From NCBI RefSeq assembly GCF_028290025.1, contig NZ_JAQGKQ010000045.1, positions 1-64,000 of the forward strand: DNA of 64,000 nt. The letters are read 5' to 3'. Position 1 is the stretch's first letter. Every line of letters starts with the position of its first letter. Under the pieces are notes generated by a model, which had not been told where the DNA came from, ran no database searches, and saw only the letters and a program-made list of their open reading frames with translations. This document shows, piece by piece, positions 27,373 to 36,092 of this stretch. The translations under genes were made by a program, and so were the position numbers. Origin of the DNA: Cypionkella sp. (GTDB taxonomy: Bacteria; Pseudomonadota; Alphaproteobacteria; Rhodobacterales; Rhodobacteraceae).

Positions 27373-27387
27373 TTAACGGATTATTAA
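27373..27387. promoter_or_regulatory. CtrA-type half-site pair upstream of the hydrolase
   Basis: TTAA-N7-TTAA occurs about 200 bases before the lipoprotein gene, in the 300-base AT-rich spacer after hslU (27288-27585). Another TTAAC lies just left of it at 27359 and one at about 27437. The rest of the spacer shows no gene. Confidence 0.5.
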
Positions 27388-27585
27388 TCTTTGGTCTCTG
27401 CTGCCCCTTTTTCGTATAGATTCAAACGGACTCGGTTAACAATTCCTGAAGAAAATACCCAACATATTGATAAATATAACAAAAATTCTTGCGCCACGCG
27501 TAGACACCTCGATTTCTGCACCTGCAACATAACGTCACTTGACCATACCTTTGAAACTCTCGATTTTGGCCCCAAAAGGCGCATA

Positions 27586-28692
27586 ATGATCCGGTATTTT
27601 CTCACCCTCACACTGACTTTGATGCTGGCCTGCTCCCCTCGCGGCCATGTCACCCTCGACCCTCAAGCAGCCAGTGTCGGGCAGGTAGAGAGCATCTTTA
27701 TCGGCACCACACGCAAGCAAAATCAAGATGGCTCTTTCGGAACCTATCGTTCAGAAGAAGTCAAATTCGCGCGCTATGATGTTTCAGTCCCGCCGGATCG
27801 CAAGCTGGGCCAGATCAACTGGCCGCCCCGTCACGGCAAGGCCGACCCGGCGAAGCATTTCCTGACCACTGATGAGATCGTCTATCAAAACGATCTGCCG
27901 TTCCGCAAAGATTTGAAAGCCGAATTGGCCGCGAATGGCGGCGAGGCAGTTATTTTCGTGCACGGCTACAACAACAATTTCTCCGAAGGGGTGTATCGGG
28001 TCGCCCAGTTTGCGCATGACTTGAAGCTGCCGGGCGCGGTGGTTCACTATGCTTGGCCCTCGGCCGCTGAACCGCTGGGCTATGCTTACGACCGCGATTC
28101 TGCGTTGTTTGCGCGGGATGGGTTGGAGTCTTTAATGCATGAAGTTGCAGTCGCGGGGGCGAAGCGGATTTTGATTGTGGCGCATTCGATGGGCGCGGGC
28201 CTGACGATGGAGGCATTGCGGCAGACGGCGATCCGGGGAGACAAGAAGACGTTGGATTTGATTGGCGGGGTGATCTTTATCTCGCCGGATATTGACGTCG
28301 ATGTGTTCAAAATCAGCGCCCATGCGATGGGAAGGCTGCCGCAGCCGTTTGTGATTTTTGGTTCTGACCGCGATAAATATCTGCGTTTGTCGGCGCTGAT
28401 GACTGGCCAGGATGAGCGGTTGGGGTCGCTGAAGGATGTATCGCGGGTGGCGGATTTGAAGGTGACGTTCATGGATGTCGGGGCGTTTTCGAAAGGCTCG
28501 GGGCATTTTGTGATGGGGGATTCGGCGGCTTTGATTGCTATTTTGGACCGCTTGGGCGACGTTTCTAGCGCGTTTGAAGCAGATCGGAGGGCGCGGATGG
28601 GGCTGCTGCCGGGGGTGGTTTTGTCGGTGCAGAATGCGACTCAGATTGTGTTGCGGCCTGTGGCAACGGTGGCTTCCGATTTGACGCGGTAA
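27586..28692 (+). CDS. Lipoprotein alpha/beta hydrolase (DUF900 type)
   Basis: The 368-residue protein has a lipoprotein signal with lipobox LMLAC (C16), so it is anchored to a membrane in the envelope. The hydrolase domain has VIFVHGYNNNFSEG and the nucleophile elbow IVAHSMGAG (Ser), with an Asp region around SPDIDVDVF and a late His in GSGHFVMGD. This matches DUF900 esterase-like proteins; substrate unknown. ATG 27586 starts right at the signal peptide; the longer frame from 27391 reads through AT-rich spacer. Codon use is GC-rich toward the 3' end like its neighbours. Confidence 0.88.
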   Translation: MIRYFLTLTLTLMLACSPRGHVTLDPQAASVGQVESIFIGTTRKQNQDGSFGTYRSEEVKFARYDVSVPPDRKLGQINWPPRHGKADPAKHFLTTDEIVYQNDLPFRKDLKAELAANGGEAVIFVHGYNNNFSEGVYRVAQFAHDLKLPGAVVHYAWPSAAEPLGYAYDRDSALFARDGLESLMHEVAVAGAKRILIVAHSMGAGLTMEALRQTAIRGDKKTLDLIGGVIFISPDIDVDVFKISAHAMGRLPQPFVIFGSDRDKYLRLSALMTGQDERLGSLKDVSRVADLKVTFMDVGAFSKGSGHFVMGDSAALIAILDRLGDVSSAFEADRRARMGLLPGVVLSVQNATQIVLRPVATVASDLTR

Positions 28693-28751
28693 GGTGTGCC
28701 CACACGCGGACATGATTTTTTGTGATATTTATCAACTAGTTGCTTTTTGCG

Positions 28752-28767
28752 TTAAGCGTTTATTAAC
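28752..28767. promoter_or_regulatory. CtrA-type motif between convergent genes
   Basis: TTAA-N7-TTAAC, full consensus, lies in the 91-base gap between the hydrolase stop and the smr stop. Both genes end here, so it drives no evident promoter. It may be chance or mark an unannotated transcript. Confidence 0.35.
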
Positions 28768-28783
28768 CGCCGCCCACTTGGGC

Positions 28784-29374
28784 TTAGCGCCGACGCAGAT
28801 AGATGTAATAGGCACCAGAGCCGCCGTGTTTCAGGTGGGCTTCGGTGATTTGCAGCACGGCTGGGCCAAGCGGCGGCAAGCGCAGCCATTGCGGGACCTG
28901 GTGGCGCAGCGCGCCCATGCGCTGTGGGATCGGGCCAACGTCATGGCCGCGCTTGCCCTTTCCGGTGATCACCAGAACCAGCCGCATCCCGGCGCTTTGA
29001 GCGTTGAGGATGAAGCGGATCAGTTCTGGATGAGCCTCGGACAGTGTCATGCCATGCAGGTCAATCCGAGCCTCAGGCGAGAGTTTGCCACGGGTCATTT
29101 TGCCGTGGGTTTTAGCATCCATTTGCAGCGGTGCGGCTGCCAGACTGTCTGGCAGGCTCGGCAAAATATCGTGACCGGGTTTGGTCCGGGACTTTTCGCC
29201 TAAGCGGAACAAGGGCAGGCGCGGCGTGGCCGGGGCTGCGGTTTGGGTCGGCTGCGGCTTTGGCTCGACGGGTTTTACGAACACATGACCCATTGGATGC
29301 ATCGGCTTGGCGGTGCGGGCGACGGCTTGCCAGATTTCCTGTTCGTCGGGGTGCAGGGTGCGACGGCGGACCAT
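28784..29374 (-). CDS. Smr-domain protein
   Basis: The 196-residue protein has a disordered, Pro-rich first half and a C-terminal Smr domain: RIDLHGMTLSEAH, LVLVITGKGKRG and GSGAYYIYLRR. Smr domains are small endonuclease-like modules; stand-alone bacterial versions act in RNA turnover or are of unknown role. It starts 2 bases after the mltA stop on the same strand and is therefore in the tim44-mltA-smr unit, a standard Rhodobacterales arrangement. Confidence 0.92.
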   Translation of the reverse strand: MVRRRTLHPDEQEIWQAVARTAKPMHPMGHVFVKPVEPKPQPTQTAAPATPRLPLFRLGEKSRTKPGHDILPSLPDSLAAAPLQMDAKTHGKMTRGKLSPEARIDLHGMTLSEAHPELIRFILNAQSAGMRLVLVITGKGKRGHDVGPIPQRMGALRHQVPQWLRLPPLGPAVLQITEAHLKHGGSGAYYIYLRRR

Positions 29375-29376
29375 GA

Positions 29377-30399
29377 TCAGCCTTCCGGCAGCATGGCATA
29401 GGCACGGTCTATCGGTAGCAGCAATATCATCCGGCCACCGTCTTTGATCGTGCCAGCGGCTTCGCCTGCGTTATCGCCGGTGCCGTAGAAGATGTCGGCG
29501 CGTTGCGCGCCTTTGATGGCACCGCCGGTATCTTGGGCGACCATCAGGCTGCGAATGGGATTGTCGCCGGATTTTTCGATCCAGACCGGGACGCCTAATG
29601 GTGTGAAAGCCGGGTCGATGGCGACGGAACGCAGCGGGGTTATGCTGCGGCCCATTGCGCCGATTGGGCCTTTGTCTGACGGCAGATCGGCGATTTTGCG
29701 AAAGAAAATGTAAGATGGGTTAATCGCCAGCAGGGCGTTGCCTTCGGTCGGGTTAGAGCGAACGTATTGTTTGATGTCTTGGGCGGAGACCTGATCTGGG
29801 GTGCGCATACCGCGCGCGATCATTTCCTTGCCAACCGAGCGATAGCCATGGCCATTGCGACCTGCATAGCCGACGCGGATAACATGGCCGTTGGTCATTT
29901 TAATCCGGCCAGAGCCTTGGATTTGAAGGAAGAAAACCTCTACCGGGTCTTCGAGCCAAGCGATTTCCAAACCTCGGCCCCGCAGCGCACCGCTTTCGAT
30001 GGTGGCGCGGTCGTAGTAGACTTGGCCATCTTGAAGCTCTGGTGGGCGTGCGTAGATCGGGTAGGCAAAATGCGGGGTGCGAGTGTAAGAGCCGTTCAGT
30101 TCGGGCTCGTAGTAGCCGGTGAACAGGGCGGGGGGATTGCCGATCAGCACCGGCTTGAACATCAGCTCGAAGAAGGCTTTGGCAGAGGCATCCGTGGCCC
30201 CGGCGTCGGCGGCGAGGTGGCAAATCGGCTGCCAATCGGGGGTGTCGAGTTTGTCGCAGGTATTGAGGAAAGCGGTCAGGGCAGCGCGGTGGTCGTCGTC
30301 GCCCCAGCCTTCCAACGCCTCAAAATCAAGCATCTGTGCCGGGGCGGGCGTGGCTGTCATTTGAAAGGCCAGCAGGCAGGCGGCGAGCAGCGCACGCAT
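29377..30399 (-). CDS. mltA: Membrane-bound lytic murein transglycosylase A (MltA)
   Basis: MltA cleaves peptidoglycan glycan strands to 1,6-anhydro-muropeptides in the periplasm. The 340-residue protein has a signal peptide (MRALLAACLLAFQMTATPAPAQ region, residues 1-about 21, no lipobox), FTGYYEPELNGS, EVFFLQIQGSGRI, and the C-terminal 3D domain with AIDPAFTPLG, VAQDTGGAIKG and ADIFYGTG, which holds the catalytic Asp residues. ATG 30399 was chosen because it begins the signal peptide. It lies between tim44 and smr on the minus strand. Confidence 0.95.
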   Translation of the reverse strand: MRALLAACLLAFQMTATPAPAQMLDFEALEGWGDDDHRAALTAFLNTCDKLDTPDWQPICHLAADAGATDASAKAFFELMFKPVLIGNPPALFTGYYEPELNGSYTRTPHFAYPIYARPPELQDGQVYYDRATIESGALRGRGLEIAWLEDPVEVFFLQIQGSGRIKMTNGHVIRVGYAGRNGHGYRSVGKEMIARGMRTPDQVSAQDIKQYVRSNPTEGNALLAINPSYIFFRKIADLPSDKGPIGAMGRSITPLRSVAIDPAFTPLGVPVWIEKSGDNPIRSLMVAQDTGGAIKGAQRADIFYGTGDNAGEAAGTIKDGGRMILLLPIDRAYAMLPEG

Positions 30400-30427
30400 C
30401 CCACAAGGGCGCGTTGTGTCAATTTGA

Positions 30428-30488
30428 CCTTGCTTGCGAAGCCGAACGCGTTTGCAGAGCAATCGCTGCCTCGGCTTCGCAAGCAAGG
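30428..30488. repeat. Perfect 18-bp inverted repeat between tim44 and mltA
   Basis: CCTTGCTTGCGAAGCCGA at 30428-30445 is exactly reverse-complementary to 30471-30488, with a 25-base loop that can itself form a short GCAG/CTGC stem. No T run follows on either side, so it is not a typical terminator. It lies in the 117-base gap inside a minus-strand operon. Confidence 0.85.
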
Positions 30489-30516
30489 ATTTGATTGTAA
30501 GAGGACGCAACACGCT

Positions 30517-31176
30517 TCAATCGCTGGTGCCGACGAGTTGCCAGTTGGGATCTTGCACGCCCATGCGGCGCGCGAAGGTCCATGTGTCCCGCTGGCGTTT
30601 GACCTCGGTTGGCGAGCCTTCGATGATTTCGCCGGCCTTGTTGCGGATCAGCGAGGTGAGCTCGCCGGTATAACGCAGGGTGATTTCGGCGGTGCGAGTG
30701 GTCGGATCGTATTCGGCATCCGACAGCGTCATTTCACGCAGGCCGAGGAAATTGGCCTCAACCGTCTGACCATCGCGTTCGCGGGCGTTGATGGCTTGGG
30801 TGAAGGAAGCCTCAACTTCATCGGCGAGGAAGGGGCGCACCGAGTCGATATCGCCGCGTTCAAACGCCATCAGGATCATCTCATAAGCGCCGCGCGCGCC
30901 GTGGAGGAATTCCCCGACCGAAAAGCCGGGCTCTGCGACCTTCATTGCGGCGAGGGCTGCGGCGGCGGGGCTACCAGCAGGAGCATGGTCGGTAATGTCG
31001 AGATCGACGCCGTCCGCCGTGGGCGCAGGCACCAGTTTCGGCTGCGGCCTAGCGGTGTCTTGCGGAACAACAGGCTTCTCAAAGCCCTCGCGCGAGCCGA
31101 GAACGGAACGCAGTTTCAGGATCAGGAACACGGCAATTCCGGCCAGAACCAGCAGTTGAATCAAGGAGGAATTCAT
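30517..31176 (-). CDS. Tim44/TimA-family membrane-associated protein
   Basis: The 219-residue protein has one N-terminal membrane segment (about residues 5-20), a Pro-rich linker, and a Tim44-like domain (about 80-215) with FLHGARGAYEMILMAFERGD, FLADEVEASF and the closing DTWTFARRMGVQDPNWQLV. The family resembles the lipid-binding C-domain of mitochondrial Tim44. In alphaproteobacteria it is encoded beside mltA and opposite fxsA-secB, as here; its bacterial role is not firmly known. ATG 31176 follows AAGGAGG. Confidence 0.93.
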   Translation of the reverse strand: MNSSLIQLLVLAGIAVFLILKLRSVLGSREGFEKPVVPQDTARPQPKLVPAPTADGVDLDITDHAPAGSPAAAALAAMKVAEPGFSVGEFLHGARGAYEMILMAFERGDIDSVRPFLADEVEASFTQAINARERDGQTVEANFLGLREMTLSDAEYDPTTRTAEITLRYTGELTSLIRNKAGEIIEGSPTEVKRQRDTWTFARRMGVQDPNWQLVGTSD

Positions 31177-31291
31177 CGGGCGCCTCAAATCGGGCCCGGG
31201 GGGTTGGTGATCCGGGCGTTGGACCCTTATGTAGGGGCTGGGGGCGGCCAAGTCTATGGTTTGGGCGCTCGAATACAGAGAGGCGACCGAG

Positions 31292-31759
31292 ATGTGGGTT
31301 TTTGCGCTGCTTTTGGCGTGGCCGATGCTGGAAATCGGGCTGTTTGTGGTCGTGGGCGGCTGGATTGGGCTGTGGGCGACGCTGGCGTGGGTGATATTGT
31401 CGGCGATGCTGGGAATTGCGTTGATCCGCGGGCTTGGCATGAGCGCGTTGCGAGAAGTGCGCGGCGGCGGCGGTATCGCGGCACTGCAGCCGATGGCGCA
31501 TAGCGCGTTGATCATGCTGAGCGGTATATTGTTGGTGCTGCCCGGATTTTTTACCGATTTTCTGGGGCTTTTATTGTTGGTGCCGTTTGTGCGGACCGGA
31601 CTGATTGCGCTGCTGGCTTCGCGGGTGCAGGTGCACGGTTTTGCCGCGCGGCGGGGTCAGCCAAGGGCCGATTGGGTTGAGGCAGAATATGAAGAAGTGG
31701 TGCCGGAGCGCGATAAAATTGGCGGCACGACGCAGCCTTCGAAGTGGCGCGAGGATTGA
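31292..31759 (+). CDS. fxsA: FxsA family membrane protein
   Basis: The 155-residue protein has three or four membrane segments (WVFALLLAWPMLEIGLFVVV; LWATLAWVILSAMLGIALI; the region ALIMLSGILLVLPGFFTDFL) and an acidic soluble tail. This is FxsA, whose overproduction in E. coli relieves F-plasmid exclusion of phage T7; its normal job is unknown. ATG 31292 begins directly at the first membrane segment. It is divergent from tim44 and followed by secB. Confidence 0.93.
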   Translation: MWVFALLLAWPMLEIGLFVVVGGWIGLWATLAWVILSAMLGIALIRGLGMSALREVRGGGGIAALQPMAHSALIMLSGILLVLPGFFTDFLGLLLLVPFVRTGLIALLASRVQVHGFAARRGQPRADWVEAEYEEVVPERDKIGGTTQPSKWRED

Positions 31760-31812
31760 GGCCCCCTAAATGACCTGCTAGGGATATGCAGGATTTTTCA
31801 GGGAGTGGGCTT

Positions 31813-32289
31813 ATGGCCGAGGAAAATAACGGCGCGCCGCAGATCAAAATGTCTGTTCTGGCGCAATTCGTGCGGGATATGTCGTTTGAAAACATGGTGG
31901 CGCAAAAGGGGCTTTCGGCTTCGGAAGTGCAGCCGGACATTCAAGTGCAGGTGAGCTTGGATGCGCGGAAACGTTCGCAAGACCATCAGTTTGATATTGT
32001 GACGAAGTTCAAGGTGACCTCGAAGAACAAGGTAAACGGCGATATGCTGTTCTTGTTGGAGGTCGATTACGGCGGCATTTTCCATGTTGAAGGCGTGCCG
32101 GAAGAACAGTTGCATCCGTTCCTGATGATCGAATGTCCACGGCTGCTGTTCCCGTTCGTGCGGCGGATTATCTCGGATGTGACGCGCGACGGGGGGTTCC
32201 CGCCGCTGAACATCGACACGGTGGATTTTCTGGCGCTGTATCGGCAGGAAATTGCGCGGAGGGCGCAGCCTGCTCCGGTCGCAAACTGA
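31813..32289 (+). CDS. secB: Protein-export chaperone SecB
   Basis: SecB is a tetrameric cytoplasmic chaperone that keeps preproteins unfolded and hands them to SecA. The 158-residue protein has IKMSVLAQFVRDMSFENM, then LEVDYGGIFHVEGVPEEQ, LMIECPRLLFPFVRRIISDVTRDGGFPPL and DFLALY, all diagnostic. ATG 31813 has CAGGGA upstream at about 31799. A terminator follows. Confidence 0.98.
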   Translation: MAEENNGAPQIKMSVLAQFVRDMSFENMVAQKGLSASEVQPDIQVQVSLDARKRSQDHQFDIVTKFKVTSKNKVNGDMLFLLEVDYGGIFHVEGVPEEQLHPFLMIECPRLLFPFVRRIISDVTRDGGFPPLNIDTVDFLALYRQEIARRAQPAPVAN

Positions 32290-32296
32290 TTGAGAC

Positions 32297-32324
32297 AAGG
32301 GCCGACCTTGCGGGGTCGGCCTTT
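32297..32324. terminator. Terminator between secB and the convergent epimerase gene
   Basis: GGCCGACC pairs with GGTCGGCC, extended by AAG/CTT, followed by TTTGCATT on the plus side. It sits 8 bases past secB and 7 before the epimerase end. Confidence 0.8.
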
Positions 32325-32330
32325 GCATTG

Positions 32331-33344
32331 TCAGACTTGGTAGTAGTCGCGATACCAGCTGACGAAAGCCGTCATGCCGTCACGGACATTGGTTTGCGGT
32401 TGATAGTTGGTGAGGGATTTCAACAGGTTGGCGTCGGCCCAAGTGGCTACGACATCTCCGGTTTGCATCGGCATGTAATTGCGAATGGCTTTGCGACCAG
32501 TGGCGTCTTCGATGGCCTCGATGAAATCCAACAGCTTAACCTTGTCGGAATTACCGATGTTAACCACTCGGTAGGGGGCGGCCGGGGAGAGGCTGTCGCC
32601 GGGGGTGATGTCTTCGGGCGTGGCGGGGCGTTGCGGGACGGCGTCGATCAGCAGGCGAATGCCGCGCACGAGGTCATCGACATAGGTGAAGTCGCGCCAC
32701 ATATCGCCGTTGTTGTAGATGTCGATCGGGGTGCCGTCGAGGATGCCCTTGGTGAACTTATAGGGTGCCATATCGGGGCGGCCCCACGGGCCATATACGG
32801 TGAAAAACCGGAACATCGTGACAGGCAGGCCGTAGATATGGGCATAGGAATGTGCCATCGCCTCATTGGCTTTTTTGGTGGCGGCGTAGAAGGTGAGCGG
32901 GGTTTCGGTCTTGTGGGTCTCAAGGAACGGCATCTCGGTGTTGGCACCGTAGACCGATGAGGTGGAGGCCATCAGCAGATGCTGGACGTTGAGCTCCCGG
33001 GCGAGGTCTAGCACATTGAAGCCGCCGACGAGGTTGGCATTCAGATAAGCGCGGGGGTTTTCAAGGCTATAGCGGACACCAGCCTGGGCGGCGAGATGCA
33101 CGATCACCTGGGGATTGGCTGCGCGCATCGCGGTTTCTAGGATAGACTGGTCTTCGAGCAGGGCTTCGGTGTTGGTGAAGTTTGGATTTTGTTGCAGCAT
33201 CGCGAGGCGGCGCTGTTTAAGCGTGACATCGTAGTAATCGGTCATCCCGTCGTAGCCCGCGACATGAAAACCTTCTGCCAGCAGAAGTTTACACAGATGA
33301 TAGCCAATGAAGCCCGCAGAGCCGGTGACGAAGATGCTTTTCAT
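32331..33344 (-). CDS. NAD-dependent epimerase, probably UDP-glucuronate 4-epimerase
   Basis: The 337-residue protein is a short-chain dehydrogenase-type sugar epimerase: GSAGFIGYHLC with GxxGxxG at 8-14, VIVHLAAQAGVRYS, the catalytic Ser region STSSVYG and YAATKKANE (YxxxK), and FFTVYGPWGRPDMA. The last stretch and MTDYYDVTLKQRRL resemble UDP-glucuronate 4-epimerases that make UDP-galacturonate for lipopolysaccharide or capsule. ATG 33344 is preferred; the longer frame to 33452 adds no family sequence. It is a lone surface-sugar gene beside core genes. Substrate is inferred. Confidence 0.85.
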   Translation of the reverse strand: MKSIFVTGSAGFIGYHLCKLLLAEGFHVAGYDGMTDYYDVTLKQRRLAMLQQNPNFTNTEALLEDQSILETAMRAANPQVIVHLAAQAGVRYSLENPRAYLNANLVGGFNVLDLARELNVQHLLMASTSSVYGANTEMPFLETHKTETPLTFYAATKKANEAMAHSYAHIYGLPVTMFRFFTVYGPWGRPDMAPYKFTKGILDGTPIDIYNNGDMWRDFTYVDDLVRGIRLLIDAVPQRPATPEDITPGDSLSPAAPYRVVNIGNSDKVKLLDFIEAIEDATGRKAIRNYMPMQTGDVVATWADANLLKSLTNYQPQTNVRDGMTAFVSWYRDYYQV

Positions 33345-33381
33345 AATATCTTTCAAATAGTTAAGGAACGGTTTCGCCGTA

Positions 33382-34080
33382 TCAAACGCGCTTTTTCCAG
33401 ATGGCGGCATCACCGATTTTTTCGACAAATGCGATATGAGCGGCGATTTCAATTTCAGTCAAGCGCGACGGCAGGGGATTTGGCCTTGGGCGCGGACGCC
33501 AATCCACTTCCACGTGCGACCCGGCTGAATTGTTGCTTTGCGCGACGGGGCTGAGGCCGAAATCGGGTTGCCGGCCGCCGACGAGTTCGAGATAAACCTC
33601 TGCCAAGAGCTCGGAATCTAACAAAGCCCCGTGTTTTTCACGGCCCGAATTATCGACCCCGAAGCGACGGCAAAGCGCATCGAGTGTCGCGGGCGAGCCG
33701 GGGAATTTGCGGCGCGCAATCATCAAGGTATCGGTGGCGCGGCTGAAAGGAAGCGCGGGCAAATTGATCGCCGTTAACTCGGCGTTCAGAAATTTCATGT
33801 CAAAACTGGCGTTATGGATGATCAGTTGAGCATCACCAATGAAATCAAGGAAGGCTTGGCCAATGGCACGGAAAATCGGTTTGTCGCGCAGGAAATCATC
33901 GCCAAGACCATGCACATCGAACGCCTCTTTCGGCATTGAACGCTGCGGGTTGATGTATTGGTGATAGGTTTTGCCGGTGGGCAAGTGATTGAACAGTTCT
34001 ACCGCACCAATTTCTACGATGCGATCGCCCTCGGACGGCTCGAAGCCAGTGGTTTCGGTGTCGAGAACGATCTCACGCAT
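33382..34080 (-). CDS. dnaQ: DNA polymerase III epsilon subunit (proofreading exonuclease)
   Basis: DnaQ is the 3'-5' exonuclease of the replicative polymerase. The 232-residue protein has all DEDDh motifs: Exo I VLDTETTGFEP with RIVEIGAVEL, Exo II IIHNASFDMKFLN, and Exo III KHGALLDSELLAEVY with the active His. ATG 34080 overlaps the coaE stop by 8 bases, so it is coupled within maf-aroE-coaE-dnaQ, read leftward away from the origin. Confidence 0.97.
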   Translation of the reverse strand: MREIVLDTETTGFEPSEGDRIVEIGAVELFNHLPTGKTYHQYINPQRSMPKEAFDVHGLGDDFLRDKPIFRAIGQAFLDFIGDAQLIIHNASFDMKFLNAELTAINLPALPFSRATDTLMIARRKFPGSPATLDALCRRFGVDNSGREKHGALLDSELLAEVYLELVGGRQPDFGLSPVAQSNNSAGSHVEVDWRPRPRPNPLPSRLTEIEIAAHIAFVEKIGDAAIWKKRV

Positions 34081-34660
34081 GGCGGGCTCGGATATGGGCA
34101 ATCAGGGAGATGACATAGGCGTTGGTGGCCGCGAGGTCCAGCGTTTCAACGATGTGGGTTGCCAGGCTTCGCTTCTGGGCGTCGGGCATCTGGCGGGCAA
34201 GAAGCGTTTGGAAATCTGCCTCGGTCATGCCGGGACGTTGCATGACACGTTGTCGTTGCAGATCTGCGGGCGAGGTCACGAGGAGCGTGGCGTCAAACTC
34301 GGCTTGGTTGGATTTTTCGAACAGGAGCGGAATGTCGAGAACGGCAATGTCAGCGCTGGTGTGGGCAAGAAACGCGCTGCGATCAGCGGCGACAAGGGGG
34401 TGTACGATGGCTTCAAGTTTGGCGAGCAGAGTTGGGTCACTTGCGATATGGCGTTTCAACACCTCACGTGAAACGCTGCCCCCTGCGGTGGCTTCCGAGC
34501 AAATCGCGGTGATCGGAGCAACGGCGCCGCCGCCTTGCCGGTATAAACCGTGGACGGCGGTGTCGGCATCCCAGACCGGCAGACCGGCGGCTGCGAACAT
34601 CGCGGCGGTGGTAGATTTGCCCATGCCAATCGAGCCGGTAAGGCCGAGGCGAAACGTCAT
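34073..34660 (-). CDS. coaE: Dephospho-CoA kinase
   Basis: CoaE adds the 3'-phosphate in the last step of coenzyme A synthesis. The 195-residue protein has the P-loop GSIGMGKST (9-17), LPVWDADTAVH, IVHPLV and LDIPLLFE. ATG 34660 overlaps aroE by 4 bases. A weak parS-like match lies in its coding DNA around 34460-34475. Confidence 0.96.
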   Translation of the reverse strand: MTFRLGLTGSIGMGKSTTAAMFAAAGLPVWDADTAVHGLYRQGGGAVAPITAICSEATAGGSVSREVLKRHIASDPTLLAKLEAIVHPLVAADRSAFLAHTSADIAVLDIPLLFEKSNQAEFDATLLVTSPADLQRQRVMQRPGMTEADFQTLLARQMPDAQKRSLATHIVETLDLAATNAYVISLIAHIRARHA

Positions 34661-35496
34661 GCTGCCAGCACAGCTTGGCGGGTGGCTTCGTCGACCTCGG
34701 GGCGTTGGCCAAACCAACGCTCAAAGCCGGGGGCGGCTTGGTGAAGCAACATTCCGAGGCCATCTACGATGGTGCAGCCTCTGGCCTCGGCTTCCAGAAG
34801 AAACCCAGTCTTCAGCGGGTTATAGACCAGATCGGTGACAAGTGAGTGAGATTCCAGTCCATCAAGCGGCACGCGAAACTCTGATTTACCCGACATGCCC
34901 AAAGACGTGGAGTTGATGACAGTCGCCGCGCCTTCCAGCATATTGGGTGCATGAACCCAATCATAGATGTGCAGCTTCGAGCCGAAATCGGCGCGCAAAG
35001 CTTGGGCGCGGGGCTTGGTGCGGTTCGCGATGCGAATCTCGGCTACGCCGACCTCAATCAGCGCCGCTACGATAGCGCGCGCGGCACCTCCAGCACCAAA
35101 AACCGCTGCTGGCCCCGCGGTGGGATTCCAGTTCGGAGCGTTTTGGCGCAAATTGGCGATGAAGCCCGCACCATCGGTATTGTCGGCATGAATGCGGCCG
35201 TCTTTGCGGAAGATCAGCGTATTGGCAGCGCCGATCAGAGCAGCGCGATCCGTCACCACATCGGCAATCTGCAACACCGCCTCTTTGTGCGGGATAGTGA
35301 CGTTCACGCCGACGAAGCCAAGTTTTGGAAGAATTTCAAGCGCTTGTCGCAAATCTTGCGGGGCCACATCCATCGGGATGTAATGGCCTTTGATGCCATA
35401 CCGCTTCAGCCAAAAGCCATGCAGCGCCGGCGAGCGGCTGTGCGCAATCGGGTGGCCAATGACACCAGCGAGCGGGATGCGGGGCAGCTCGGTCAT
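34657..35496 (-). CDS. aroE: Shikimate dehydrogenase
   Basis: AroE reduces 3-dehydroshikimate with NADPH in the aromatic amino acid pathway. The 279-residue protein has [15 protein letters not shown] at the shikimate site, [11 protein letters not shown] with the catalytic Lys, DNTDGAGFI with the Asp, and [14 protein letters not shown] for the nucleotide. Start and stop overlap maf and coaE by 4 bases each. Confidence 0.97.
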   Translation of the reverse strand: MTELPRIPLAGVIGHPIAHSRSPALHGFWLKRYGIKGHYIPMDVAPQDLRQALEILPKLGFVGVNVTIPHKEAVLQIADVVTDRAALIGAANTLIFRKDGRIHADNTDGAGFIANLRQNAPNWNPTAGPAAVFGAGGAARAIVAALIEVGVAEIRIANRTKPRAQALRADFGSKLHIYDWVHAPNMLEGAATVINSTSLGMSGKSEFRVPLDGLESHSLVTDLVYNPLKTGFLLEAEARGCTIVDGLGMLLHQAAPGFERWFGQRPEVDEATRQAVLAA

Positions 35497-36092
35497 GTTG
35501 TGATGAACCCTCTCATACCAAGATAGCCGATAAGCGGTAAAAGTGGCAGGCCAAGAATGGTGAAATAGTCGCCCTCAATTGCGGAGAACAGCCGGACGCC
35601 CTCTTCTTCGAGCTTATAGCCGCCGACAGAGGAGCGCAAACTATGCCAATTTCGCGCGAGATAGCCATCGAGATAGCTGTCGGACAGGTCACGCATCGTC
35701 AGGGAGGCTTGCGAGATATGCCGCCAAATCGGTTGACCCGCATCATAAAGCACCAGCGCGGAGATCAGTTGGTGGGTTTGGTTGCGAAACGTGGTCAGCT
35801 GCGCTCGAGCTTCGTCTGGCGTTTCGGGTTTGCCATAGGTCCGCCCCTTAAAGGCGAGCACCTGATCGCAGCCCAACACCAGAGCATCAGGGTTTTTTTC
35901 GGCAAGCTTGCGGGCTTTCATTTCGGCCAAAGCATCGGCGATGTCACGCGGACTGGCGGCGCCAGCCTCTAGCGATTGGCGGATGGCTTCTTCGTCAATC
36001 CGCGCAGGCTGTGCGCTAACCTCAAGCCCCGCATTGCGCAAAAGCTGCAGGCGGATGCTGGAGGCAGAGGCTAAAATAAGCGGGCGCGGCAT
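35493..36092 (-). CDS. maf: Maf-family nucleotide pyrophosphatase
   Basis: Maf proteins hydrolyse non-canonical nucleoside triphosphates. The 199-residue protein opens [18 protein letters not shown] and has [12 protein letters not shown] with [11 protein letters not shown], and ends with the [11 protein letters not shown] / [12 protein letters not shown] segment. The subgroup looks closer to YceF (7-methyl-GTP) than to the dTTP-type, but this is not certain. It is the first gene left of the origin, as in Caulobacter. Confidence 0.93.
   Translation of the reverse strand: MPRPLILASASSIRLQLLRNAGLEVSAQPARIDEEAIRQSLEAGAASPRDIADALAEMKARKLAEKNPDALVLGCDQVLAFKGRTYGKPETPDEARAQLTTFRNQTHQLISALVLYDAGQPIWRHISQASLTMRDLSDSYLDGYLARNWHSLRSSVGGYKLEEEGVRLFSAIEGDYFTILGLPLLPLIGYLGMRGFITT

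Noticed and set aside
29767-31503. 578-codon plus-strand frame across mltA and tim44
   Set aside because: A long shadow frame from GC-rich codon bias; both minus-strand genes have signal or anchor sequences and full family motifs.
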